A stretch of 64,000 nt of DNA. Origin: Trachythela sp. YZ-2020 (Eukaryota > Cnidaria > Anthozoa > Malacalcyonacea > Clavulariidae). The position numbers and the translations under genes are program-made. This document shows positions 54,064 to 63,060 of the stretch, piece after piece (positions within the stretch are counted from its first letter, which is position 1; each line of letters starts with the position of its first letter). The stretch is taken from NCBI GenBank assembly GCA_016169945.1, contig JADLSH010000271.1, positions 62,001-126,000 of the forward strand, read 5' to 3'. Below the pieces are notes generated by a model. The model did no database searches. It worked only from the letters and a program-made list of their open reading frames with translations, and was not told the DNA's origin.

Positions 54064-55403
54064 AATCTGCATCACATAAGGGAGAAAATCCAAGCAGCGG
54101 GGATCTTGCAATTGTGGTATGACCAGACACAACATGTGGAGTAGATGGTACACTCTGGCCCGCATTTGATACCTATGATATGAATAGTAATTTAATAATG
54201 TAATCATACAGTACTTTGTTACTAGAAATACACTCATTCAGAATCCCCTCGCCTATTCGAACTCAGGAATACTTCCCAAAATTTATTGTAACAAGTATTT
54301 GGTCAATCATTGTAACCATAGCAACACACAATTTTTTTACTTTTGGTACAAAATGATAAAAGAGTAATATAAATATTTGTACTTTTAACTATAAAATTAT
54401 GAATTGCCCCACTATATAAAGTAGATATGTTATTACGTACTCTTTTAGCTTTGGTTGTTGTAAAATTTAACCTTAGACATTTCACAAAAACGGGAAAAAA
54501 ATTTCAGAAAACTTCAACTGTTTTTTGACAGTATATTTTTTTAAATTTATATTTAAAATGAAGTTTTTGACATTACGTTGTTTCTTCAAAATTCAAATTT
54601 AAACTTGCTAAAATACCTTTTAGGTTTAATCGATATTATAATAACCTCACAGAGTGACATACGCTTTTGCAAATCCACAAACTAAAATATGAAAAATAGA
54701 CACTTACCCGTTTAAAACACTTCAAAAATGTCCTTTTTTCAGCCATTCGACTCCCTCTCGTTTATCTTGTTTTGAAGACGCTGATTATCGGTGTGTTTTT
54801 CGAATAGTCCGAGTATTAAAAATAATTTTTGATGAATAACAAAATCTTTATCCGCAAATCTTTTAAAAATGTTTATCCGTATGTTTCTCTCGACCTGAAT
54901 TCGTGCATGCGTATAACGTACAAAACCCTGAACCGTCCATGGCATCGCGGCGCATGACTTTGGATTCCACTGTGTTTTCACATACCCGGGTGTAAATATC
55001 CGAGCGGAATTAGTACCCTCGCACGGCGCTTCGCGCCGGCTCGGGGATAAAAAGTCTATATTTTACCTTTTCACCAAAATAGGAAATTCCATAAGCTTCT
55101 TCAGCAGATGCGATTGTTGGGAACTTCTCCTTTAAGTATCTTCTAACCATATTTCTACATGCATCTCCTAAATAGTATATACAACAGAGAGATTGAACTG
55201 ATAATTTTAATTATTGTTAGACAAATCAGATTTACTTACCATGCAGATCGCTTGTTGTCGATGTTGTAACAGTTAGAAGATGTTGTAAATTCCTCATTCT
55301 TACCAGCTGGCCATACGTTAGATGAATTTTCATCAGGTGAATTTTACAAAGTAATATACTCAACCAATGCTGACACTTCCTCATCTTTCCACATAGTTTG
55401 TAC
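54026..55403 (-). pseudogene. SANT/Myb-like domain gene, three exons, probably decayed
   Basis: Exon a (55,403-55,240) has TMWKDEEVSALVEYITL, a stop, then VWPAGKNEEF and NIDNKRSA; W.DEEV..L...I resembles the first helix of SANT/Myb-like domains. Exon b (55,167-55,067) codes GDACRNMVRRYLKEKFPTIA and SAEEAYGISYFGEK. Exon c (54,172-54,026) joins in phase 0 and codes VSNAGQSVPSTPHVVSGHTT and TIARSPLLGFSPLCDADFT, then stop. All have GT..AG borders. An in-frame TAA and a phase mismatch between a and b suggest a pseudogene or a missed intron. Repeat D lies in the b-c intron, and exon c overlaps the end of the convergent Crypton-like gene. No family named with certainty. Confidence 0.4.
54222..55047 (+). 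mobile_element. Hairpin-ended repeat, copy D
   Basis: It starts CTAGAAATACACTCATTCAG and ends CGCTTCGCGCCGGCTCGGGG then A, about 826 bp. It shares ACTCAGGAA.ACTTCCCAAAA and GAACCGTCCATGGCATCGCGG-type blocks with A. Flanked by T on the CTAG side and T/A on the other. Non-coding. Confidence 0.65.
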
Positions 55404-55773
55404 CTGTACATGGGCAATATTCAATTTTAAATCCTCTGTATGCAATCATACAATATTACTTGCAAATGAGATAGGGATGCATATTCATAGGGACATTCAC
55501 TTTCTTCGGAGGACACTGTGTATCCTAACAGACAGCTAATTTATACAGCTGTATCATGCCATTCGATATATTTTGCTGAATTGCACAGTGTTTCAATTGG
55601 GGTATATTTTGAGGTTAAAAATACTGAATGTATAACTTTTAAACCACATGCATATGTAATTATTGTACACCCAATTACAACTTCGGGTACACATAGTTTA
55701 CACGCCCACGCAAAAGTTCTCAAGGTGTTGAAAAGTTCTATTTAAAAAAGGTTGGTTGAAACCAGTGCACACT

Positions 55774-55918
55774 TATTATATAGTGTGGTATTTATTAATA
55801 AAATCTCAAGTAAGCGTTCGTACAATCCAGGTATATTCCTCTAAACATGTGCTTCCGAACTCTCTTTCTAGTCACGTGAACATTCACTAAACATGCATAA
55901 TTTATGCAGAACACAACA
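55774..55918 (-). repeat. 3' LTR of the gypsy element
   Basis: 145 bases, TGTTGTGTTC..CTATATAATA on the minus strand, identical by eye to the 5' LTR. Preceded in the element by the polypurine tract. AATAAA-like AATAAATACC near its end could serve polyadenylation. Confidence 0.9.
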
Positions 55919-56022
55919 TCCCTCCCCCCTTTCGAATAAAAGTCAGGGCAATAGAGTCCTGCTTTGTTCTTTAACAAATAAGAACTTAGCTTAATTGTCT
56001 TGTTTTTTCCTTTTGTTAACAT

Positions 56023-57372
56023 CTAATCTCTAACAAAATTTTCCAAATATTTAGGTATAGTTTTCTTCCTTGAAGGTCTTCCCGAGTCTGGATGATGTTG
56101 TTTTTGTTCATAGTCAGTAGAATCTGAGACTTTCTTGAAGAACGACGAATTTCTTGTGACAACTCTGTCTTTCGAGGCTGCTGTAAGCATAGATCCTTTC
56201 TTTGTCTGGATAGTATAAGGCTCAGGTTGATATGGAGTTGTAAACTTGTTACCCATCTTCTCACTTTTGACTAAAACCTTATCTCCGACCTTGAAATATT
56301 TTTTCTTTGCTTTGTTTCGACGATCAGCATATTGTTTCGCTTTGGCTTTGGCAGACTTGTCGTTCAGTTTAGCTTGCGTTGTTGCAGCGGGTTCTGGGTC
56401 AGCCTTGTTTGAAATTTCTGGAAGTTTTGTTCGTGGAATTCGGCCAAATAGAAGTTGGAATGGAGGGAACTTTGTTGCTGGGTGGGGTGTGGATCGGTAT
56501 TGTCTAAGGAATTTATGCATTTCTTGACGCCAATTCTTGCCTTCAAGGCGCGCTGTTCGGATGGACCTCATTAGGGGTTTATTGAAGGATTCTGCTTGGG
56601 CATTCGCTCTTGGCCATAAGGGAGTTATTTTTCGATGGATGAAGCCTATGTATTTAGCATAGTTTGCAAATGCGAGGGAGTTGAAAGGGGCGCCATTGTC
56701 AGTTTTTATGACTTTGGGGCATCCGAATTGTGGTATAACTTTATCAAGGATTGGAATCACTGTATTGGCTGAGACCGATTGGACAATCTCTACAACGGGG
56801 TAGCGTGAATGTTCGTCAATGATAACAAACAGGTATTCCCCTGTGGGAAGAGGTCCGCAAAAGTCAGCACTTAAGTGTTCCCATGCTTTCTCAGGCATAT
56901 CTGACATTTTAAGAGGTTCCATGTTAGACGTGTTCGTGTATGTTGCTGCTTGGCATGCTATACAGCTCTTAATTATATCTTCAACTTGTTCATCAACTCT
57001 TGGGAACCATATCTTTGATCTAATGAATGATTTTGTGCGGTTTATGCCTTGATGACCTTCGTGGGCAATGTCAATGGCTTGACGACGTAATGCAGAGGGT
57101 ATGACGATGAGATTATTTCTCAATAAAATATTGTCTGTGTGGCAGACAAGCTCATCTCGCACGTTGTAAAACAACTGTAATTCTTTCATGTCGATGTTGG
57201 GGTCATTTATAGATTTGATTTCATGCCATCGAGATGAACGAACCAACGACATAACTTTTTGCATAGTTTTGTCTTTTTTAGTTTCATTCTTAATGTCATC
57301 TAAAGTCATTGACCGTGGGGTTGATGTGATAGCAAGAAAGTTAACATACTGTTCTGCGACTCTTTCTTGCAA
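56023..57372 (-). CDS. Gypsy integrase
   Basis: 449 residues in a different frame from RT. The zinc-binding HHCC has H104/H107 (AHEGHQGI) and C137/C140 (SCIACQ). The catalytic core has D170 (LSADFCGPLPTGEY), D225 (KTDNGAPF) and E261 (NAQAESFNK), a complete DDE triad. A GPY-type end is suggested by FKVGDKVLVKSE and PYTIQTKKGS. The first codons align to the RT-IN linker, so translation depends on the upstream frame. A one- or two-base indel near 57,370 most simply explains the break; a programmed shift is less likely at this location. Confidence 0.9.
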   Translation of the reverse strand: MQERVAEQYVNFLAITSTPRSMTLDDIKNETKKDKTMQKVMSLVRSSRWHEIKSINDPNIDMKELQLFYNVRDELVCHTDNILLRNNLIVIPSALRRQAIDIAHEGHQGINRTKSFIRSKIWFPRVDEQVEDIIKSCIACQAATYTNTSNMEPLKMSDMPEKAWEHLSADFCGPLPTGEYLFVIIDEHSRYPVVEIVQSVSANTVIPILDKVIPQFGCPKVIKTDNGAPFNSLAFANYAKYIGFIHRKITPLWPRANAQAESFNKPLMRSIRTARLEGKNWRQEMHKFLRQYRSTPHPATKFPPFQLLFGRIPRTKLPEISNKADPEPAATTQAKLNDKSAKAKAKQYADRRNKAKKKYFKVGDKVLVKSEKMGNKFTTPYQPEPYTIQTKKGSMLTAASKDRVVTRNSSFFKKVSDSTDYEQKQHHPDSGRPSRKKTIPKYLENFVRD

Positions 57373-58790
57373 TGATGTCTAGTGCGCGTTTGGTCATTTG
57401 GTTCTGGGTGTCGTGATAAGTAATCGCTTGGGTTGGTACTGCCCGGTTGGTAGGAAATGGTGAATTTGTAAGGTTGTAATCGTAGACCCGACCGTTGTAT
57501 TCTGGGTGTGAGATTCGCCTTTTTCCAAATGTTCTCGAGGGGTTTGTGATCAGTTATTACGGTAAAATGGTGTGCACCGTTAGTGTACATGTCAAAATGT
57601 TCACAGGCCCAAACAATGGCTAGAGCTTCGCGCTCCGTTTGGCTGTATCGTGATTCTACTTCAGTCAACGATCGACTGGCATAGCTAAGTACATAATTGT
57701 CTTGTGTTAAAATACCGCCTAGTCCGACTGGGCTTGCGTCCACAATAATTGTGAGTTCTTTTTGAGGGTTGAAATACCTCATCACTGAGTTACTTGTTAA
57801 GCTATCTTTAAGGGAAAGAAAAGCGGTCTCTTGTTCGTCTGACCAACACCAAGGGGTGTTTGTTTTTGTTAGGCGTCGCAACGGCTCTGAAATGGTTGCA
57901 TAATCTTTGATGAAACGAGAGCAGTAGTTTGTCATTCCTAAGAAGCTTTTAACTTCACCAACATTAGTGAGTTTGGTTGCATGCTGGATGGAATCGACTT
58001 TGCAGGGGTCTGGGGAAACACCTTCTGAACCAAATACCAGGCCAAAGAACTTAATTGTAGATTGATTAAAAAGGCACTTACTTTTGTTGATGGTCAGTCC
58101 TTTCTCGTGCAAACGTCTGAAAACAGCTTCAAGGGTTTTGTCATGCTGTTCTTGAGTGGTTCCAAAGATGATAATGTCATCACTGATGTTTCTTGCATTG
58201 GGTATGTCCTGTATGACATTACGAATTGTTTCTTGGAATATTTCGGAGGCAGAAGATATCCCAAAGTTCAATATTTTGTATCTGAATAAACCAACATGGG
58301 TGTTGAAGGTAGTGATTGACCGAGATTCAGGAGTGAGTTCTAGTTGGTGATAGCCTGATGTAAGATCTATTTTACTGAAAATTTTCGCACGATCTGAGGT
58401 AAGTTCTTCAATGGTAGGCATTTGATGTCTTTCGCGAATTATTGCTTGATTTGCCTTTCGCATATCTACACAGACACGAACGGACTCAGAATCTTTCTTC
58501 GGGACAACGACAATGGGTGATACCCACGGGGTGGGATCACCATGAACCTTTTCAATAATATCTTCATCTAAAAGTTTCTCGATTTCCTGTTCAACTTTGT
58601 CTCTAAGATGAAAAGGTACACGTCGAGGTTTTTGAGCCACTGGTTTTACAGAATCGTCAATGTGAATTTTAACTTGTGTATCTTTTAGCTTACCGATGCC
58701 TTTGAAAATGTTAGGATATTTGCTAGTAGGATCGTTGATGTTCTGAAGGATTTTGACCAAGTTTAGTGTTTGTGCAGTTTGATAACCCAT
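57306..58790 (-). CDS. Gypsy reverse transcriptase-RNase H
   Basis: Same frame as gag. Motifs: PWVSPIVVVPKKD, VRVCVDMRKANQAI, FSKIDLTSGYHQLEL (catalytic D142), ILNFGISSASEIFQ, NISDDIIIFG (D204-D205), KCLFNQSTIKFFG, SFLGMTNYCSRFIKDYA, and RNase H with TIIVDASPVGLGGIL (D351), EREALAIVWACEHF and TDHKPLENIW. DYLSRHPEP ends the recognisable part. The last ~30 residues are out of the true frame because of the shift to integrase near 57,370-57,390. The first Met here is internal; upstream coding continues to the TAA at 58,860. Confidence 0.9.
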   Translation of the reverse strand: MGYQTAQTLNLVKILQNINDPTSKYPNIFKGIGKLKDTQVKIHIDDSVKPVAQKPRRVPFHLRDKVEQEIEKLLDEDIIEKVHGDPTPWVSPIVVVPKKDSESVRVCVDMRKANQAIIRERHQMPTIEELTSDRAKIFSKIDLTSGYHQLELTPESRSITTFNTHVGLFRYKILNFGISSASEIFQETIRNVIQDIPNARNISDDIIIFGTTQEQHDKTLEAVFRRLHEKGLTINKSKCLFNQSTIKFFGLVFGSEGVSPDPCKVDSIQHATKLTNVGEVKSFLGMTNYCSRFIKDYATISEPLRRLTKTNTPWCWSDEQETAFLSLKDSLTSNSVMRYFNPQKELTIIVDASPVGLGGILTQDNYVLSYASRSLTEVESRYSQTEREALAIVWACEHFDMYTNGAHHFTVITDHKPLENIWKKANLTPRIQRSGLRLQPYKFTISYQPGSTNPSDYLSRHPEPNDQTRTRHHCKKESQNSMLTFLLSHQPHGQ

Positions 58791-58862
58791 CAGAGATCCA
58801 TGGTTTCCTTTTGTGACAAAGAATTTATGGCACTGAGTTTTGTGTTTTGTTTCAATCAGTAA

Positions 58863-59957
58863 TTAACACTGTCCGAGTATACAAAGAGGGTTACTGGTGC
58901 CATAGGGGTACAAGTTGGGTTCTTTACTTTTCTGTAACTTGGGTTTTCCTAATTTCTGATGGGTTTCTTCATCAATAATATTTACTGTGGAACCAGTGTC
59001 GATCAGTAGAGATGTATTAACATTGTTAGGTTTTAGTGACACTTGTGGCAAAGAGTGCTTTACTGTATTTACGACTTCGGGTTCCATGTTTATGGTGTAA
59101 CAGTAGTCGTCACTGTCATCAGAATCTGTCTCTGCAGATTTGTAATCTGTCTCTGCAGATTTGTCATCAGATACCATCTTTACTGGCTGTTTTCGTTTCA
59201 ACTCATTACAGACAGTTTTGAAATGGTTGGGTTTCTTACAATAATTACAAGTTTTACCTCTTGCTGGGCATACTGTGTCATGTGGATATTGACCACCACA
59301 ATTCCAGCATGTTTTCTGTGAATTTGGATAGCTTGTTGGGTTTTTGTCCTTGGGAGTTTGCGTTTCCGGTTTATGTTTAGCAGGTGTTTTCCACGACTTG
59401 TTGCGGTCGATTGCATTGCCTGTTTCGTCCTCTATTGCAGCGGCTTGTTGATCTGCCAATTCTAGAGATCTTCCTAACGCCAGAATTTCTGTTAGGGACT
59501 TGTCAGGCTCGCGTAAGGCTCGTTTTCGTAGTCGTGACGAACGGCAGTGTTGAATAACTTGAGACAAAATTTCAGCATCCGTGTTCGGAAATTCGCAAGT
59601 TTTTGAGAGTTTTCTCAGTTCAGTGACAAAATCATCGAGAGATTGATTTGGTTTTTGTTTGCAACTTCGAAAGTTAAATATTTCCATTTGAATGTTGCGT
59701 TTAGGCTTAAAATATGCCAACAATACCTTCTTGGTTTCGTCATACGTAGCAAGGCTGTTACCTTTTTCCGCTTCGTAGATATCGTGAACAGTTTCGCCCC
59801 CGTAATGAAGTAGTAGGGCACGTTTCCGAGTATCGTCTTTAAGGTTCGTTCCAATGAACAAGTTTTCAAGGCGATTCACGTATTTTTCCCATCTTGGCCC
59901 CGCGTTTGTCTTGTCTACGTCGTAGTCAAAAGTCGGAAATTTCGGCAATGAGTTCAT
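58863..59957 (-). CDS. Gypsy gag-protease ORF
   Basis: 364 residues from ATG 59,957. The capsid-like region has YVNRLENLFIGTNLKDDTRK and LLHYGGETVHDIYE, then FRSCKQKPNQSLDDFVTELR. Two zinc knuckles follow (C217-x2-C220-x5-H-x3-C230 and C237-x2-C240-x4-H-x4-C250), then an acidic stretch with a duplicated KSAETD, and the protease active site LLIDTGSTVNIID (D320-T-G-S). The frame ends with TAA at 58,860, but protease-like sequence (LIETKHKTQ, FFVTKGNHGSL, LGYQTA type) goes on in the same frame after the stop, so gag-pol is probably read as one frame with this stop being a mutation or a read-through point. Confidence 0.85.
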   Translation of the reverse strand: MNSLPKFPTFDYDVDKTNAGPRWEKYVNRLENLFIGTNLKDDTRKRALLLHYGGETVHDIYEAEKGNSLATYDETKKVLLAYFKPKRNIQMEIFNFRSCKQKPNQSLDDFVTELRKLSKTCEFPNTDAEILSQVIQHCRSSRLRKRALREPDKSLTEILALGRSLELADQQAAAIEDETGNAIDRNKSWKTPAKHKPETQTPKDKNPTSYPNSQKTCWNCGGQYPHDTVCPARGKTCNYCKKPNHFKTVCNELKRKQPVKMVSDDKSAETDYKSAETDSDDSDDYCYTINMEPEVVNTVKHSLPQVSLKPNNVNTSLLIDTGSTVNIIDEETHQKLGKPKLQKSKEPNLYPYGTSNPLCILGQC

Positions 59958-60084
59958 GGTGTCAATTGTCGGTTGTTGATTTGTTGTTTATCGATGATTT
60001 TCCGAACCAAAAGGTTGTATTTCAGATCTAAAATGCTTCAAAGTGTGCCAGAAGAGACTACGAATGTGTTATCCTCGTCGCTAA

Positions 60085-60229
60085 TATTATATAGTGTGGT
60101 ATTTATTAATAAAATCTCAAGTAAGCGTTCGTACAATCCAGGTATATTCCTCTAAACATGTGCTTCCGAACTCTCTTTCTAGTCACGTGAACATTCACTA
60201 AACATGCATAATTTATGCAGAACACAACA
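60085..60229 (-). repeat. 5' LTR of the gypsy element
   Basis: 145 bases identical to the other LTR. It contains a TATTTATTAATAAAATC tract and CATGCATAATTTATGCAG palindromic sequence. The LTR is unusually short, so promoter elements must be compact or internal. Confidence 0.9.
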
Positions 60230-60259
60230 ACACTGAAACTGTAAACAATGCAATAACAT

Positions 60260-60395
60260 GCATAAGTAATAATTAACAATTAGTCGCCGAAGGCGGGGTG
60301 ATAACAAGCCTATAGTCACTGAGCCGAAGGCGAAGTGACTATAGGCTTGTAATCACCGAGCCTGAGGCGACTAATTGTTTTAGTAGAAATTTCAA
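60260..60395. mobile_element. Hairpin end of a foldback repeat (TAATTGTTTTAGTA family)
   Basis: ACAATTAGTCGCCGAAGGCG and GAGCCTGAGGCGACTAATTG are mirrored, with a nested hairpin AAGCCTATAGTCACTGAGCC/AAGTGACTATAGGCTT. It ends TGTTTTAGTAGAAATT, the reverse of the TTTCTACTAAAACAATTAGA seen at 61,118. This and the next entry appear to be two related repeats facing each other. Confidence 0.55.
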
Positions 60396-60939
60396 AGGGA
60401 AAAACAAACACAGAAAGTTATGAGGTCAGTTGAAAAGGCTATAGGACAAAATTCAGCGCTTTTCTCAGCGGCCGGTTATTAAAAACATGCCGGCAAAAGA
60501 CGAGTGTCAAAAACATATCGAAGCGAAACAAAAACAAACAATTTCGTGAGAAAAATACTTTGGAAGGGCTGAAATACAAAGTAGAATGGTTTTAAAAATA
60601 TATCACAGCTAGGTTTTTGCTGAATATAACGATATAAATGAGGATAAAACGAATCATTTTCAAAATAAACACTTGAGTGGCTGAGCCGTACGGAAAAAGT
60701 TTTATACATGTACATTTCAACGGCGAGAAAACGCTGCCTTTCATGGAAGAAAAATAGTGTATTTGTTATCGCTTACCTTTAAAAATGTAAAAAAATATAT
60801 CCTCCTTGAATTTAGCGGCAGTTTTTTTCATTTAAAACTTTGAATCAGGCTCAAAAAACCGGTTTTTGTTTTAAATTCGGCAGCTTGCGAAGAAGCCATT
60901 TTGAAAAAAAGTGATAGTAACTGGGCAGTGACTATCACT

Positions 60940-61250
60940 TTTTAGTAGCATCATACTAGTATACTATTGCAAATGCTGTAATTTGATTGGTTACGGTACT
61001 CGCAATCTATTGTCGATAGATAGCGAGTAGCGAAGCAGCCATCTCCTCGGCGCGATTTTTAACGAATTTATTTCAATAAATTATGAAAAACGTTTTGAAA
61101 TACTGTTTTCTTGCTGGTTTCTACTAAAACAATTAGATTATTCGCTCTCGATTTCTATGAGATGATAGTTCATTCGGGCTTCGCCCTCATCAACTCTCAC
61201 CTCATAGAAATCTTGGGCTCATAATCTAATTGTTAATTAGAGGCTCAATT
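60940..61250. mobile_element. Foldback repeat with hairpin end, second copy in opposite orientation
   Basis: Starts near AGTGACTATCACTTTTTAGT, includes TTTGATTGGTTACGGTACTC, and ends with a hairpin between TTTCTATGAGATGATAG and CTCACCTCATAGAAAT around GGGCTTCGCCC, then AATCTAATTGTTAATTAG. The organisation (TTGATTGGTT block, spacer, ACTAAAACAATTA, hairpin, TAATTGTTAATTA) is the same as at 8,664-8,957 and 39,106-39,332. Confidence 0.55.
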
Positions 61251-61638
61251 TGGACCAATCAGAATGCAGGAAAAGCAATAGACACCTCACAATTTCTATT
61301 TACTATAAATGATACCTTCTGATTCTTCTTCTCCATACCCTGTTCTAAATCGGTATCTGACTGTGGTATCAGACATTCTCTTTTGTGTGTTTTTTCCCCA
61401 TGAGTTTGGCCAGTCGGAGGGTCATGAACCCTTTTTTGGGGCCTCAGCCATCTTAACCTATCAAAAATGAAAATAATTTACCTTAGATTCCGAAACAAAT
61501 TATGTTTACTTACCTTATTAAAATAAAACGCGCCGGCCAAAGATAACAAGAGTCAAAACTGTGAAAATCGAACAGATATAAATTCTAAAAAAAATTAAAA
61601 CAACTCCTAAGTCATCTAAATAATATTTTAAAAGTAAT

Positions 61639-62095
61639 TTAACACTTTAACAAAAATTCATTGAAAATATCATCTTTGATTGCGCAAATTCTTTCCAAAG
61701 TATTAGTCGCCATTTTAGCGAACGTCGAGTTGACAATAGTCACTTCAACTGGCAATATCTCGAAAACTGCCGGGGGATCATCGGGATCATTCCAGCAGAT
61801 TGAAAGCTTATATTTTTGTCTTGACGACAACCAAAAATGAAGAAAATCGAACGAAATAAGCTTGTGTTTATTTCTCAAGTTAATATCATTGTTATTACAC
61901 GGGGAAAGTAGGTCACGTAGTTTATGCGTCTCGTTAGTCACTATATCTTGAAACAGATTTTCCGTTAGTTTTGTCTTATAGCTTACAGGATTTGTAGACC
62001 TGCGATGCATAAAGCCTCTTCGTATGGAGTCCATGGGGAGATAATTCGCATAGCTCTTTTCTGTATCATCTCCAAGTCATTTGATTAATAATTTG
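61639..62095 (-). mobile_element. LINE 3' end (RT C-terminus)
   Basis: The minus strand reads NDLEMIQKRAMRIISPWTPY, EEALCIAGLQ, then after a frame change KLTENLFQDIVTNETHKLRD and LLSPCNNNDINLRNKHKL. LE.IQKRA.RII......Y..AL...GL..L..RR and HKL..LLP are the CR1/L2 C-terminal signature, as at 41.7-42.0 kb. 5' truncated and frameshifted. Confidence 0.65.
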
Positions 62096-62099
62096 TTAA

Positions 62100-63060
62100 A
62101 CCATTATGTTGCCCCATATACCTGCGTATAGCCGGTTCATTTTACAAGGTATTTATTATTCTCAAATCCAGGGGGCGAAGTAGTGTCCGGCCCCTAAACT
62201 ATTTTGGCCTGTACGCCTGCACGTGGTGGTAGTGTACTGAAATGCAGTCGAATTAATTACTGAAATACATAGGTCCAATACCCTCTATGCAACTGCTTTT
62301 AAATATAGTACTCATTTGTGTCAGAAATGATACCTTTCACAATGATGGCTATTTCCATTACAACTGTATAGTATATTTACTGCTGCCGAGATAAGGTATG
62401 GGGAACTCCCATATGGGGTATATTCTATTTTAATAACACAAGAAGAACAAACAGCTTTCCCAAATTAAATGCGGCTAAATCGCACATCTACTATACATGC
62501 GATTACTAATAAATAAATGTTAATTCGACCCTTTACCGATTTATGGAGTAAACTGGTGCATTTAAGTGCAATTCTGGGTAGTTTATTGATTTACGTGTTA
62601 TTATCGGCAGATACAGAATCAATGTCGCGCAATGGTCGTTTTGTTGGCAGAGATGGAACTTTCCATGCACTTAATTAGGGAAGGACCATTAGAAAAGTGA
62701 TCGGGGGTTGGGAGATTCAGCATGCATAATTTTTGGACCTTCTTGCATAGGAATATCTTTTTAGGAATATTAAAGTCTCTTTGATTTCTCATTTGCACGG
62801 ATAGTTTTCTTTCTTTTCTTTTTTCCCCCACCGGAGCCATCACATGCGTAGTGCAGTGTTGGGATACTTATGACGGAAGCACTTCTAAAGTCTGTTACAG
62901 GTTACCTCAATAAGCTAGATTTACAGAAACAAGGAAAAACATTTAATTTATACAGCTTGGATCTTGAAATGTTACAAGTAAAAGCTCCCTGGAAGGAAAA
63001 ATGTCGTTTTGCAAACAAAACATTAATATAATTTGTCCCCAGTGTGTGTTTAAAGTGTCG
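62100..63060. other. Spacer, probably including the 3'UTR of the zinc-finger gene
   Basis: No supported gene. The bases just below 63,061 follow the stop codon of the zinc-finger gene. No perfect AATAAA signal was found close by on the minus strand. Confidence 0.4.

Larger units (their letters stand above)
55774..60229 (-). mobile_element. Full-length Ty3/gypsy LTR retrotransposon
   Basis: Two identical 145-bp LTRs (55,774-55,918 and 60,085-60,229) enclose gag-protease, RT-RNase H and integrase frames, all on the minus strand. The target duplication ACACT is at 55,769-55,773 and 60,230-60,234. A polypurine tract (GAAAGGGGGGAGGGA, minus strand, about 55,919-55,935) precedes the 3' LTR; a TTAGCGACGAGGATAAC segment follows the 5' LTR where the primer-binding site should be. 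The 4,456-bp element resembles gypsy families often called K02A2.6-like. LTR identity means a young insertion, yet pol carries a stop and a frame change. Confidence 0.92.

Noticed and set aside
54739..54981. 80-codon frame in hairpin-ended repeat D
   Set aside because: Not open in copies A-C, so the family is taken as non-coding.
56246..59321. Plus-strand frames inside the gypsy element
   Set aside because: Antisense shadows of pol and gag; no independent motifs.
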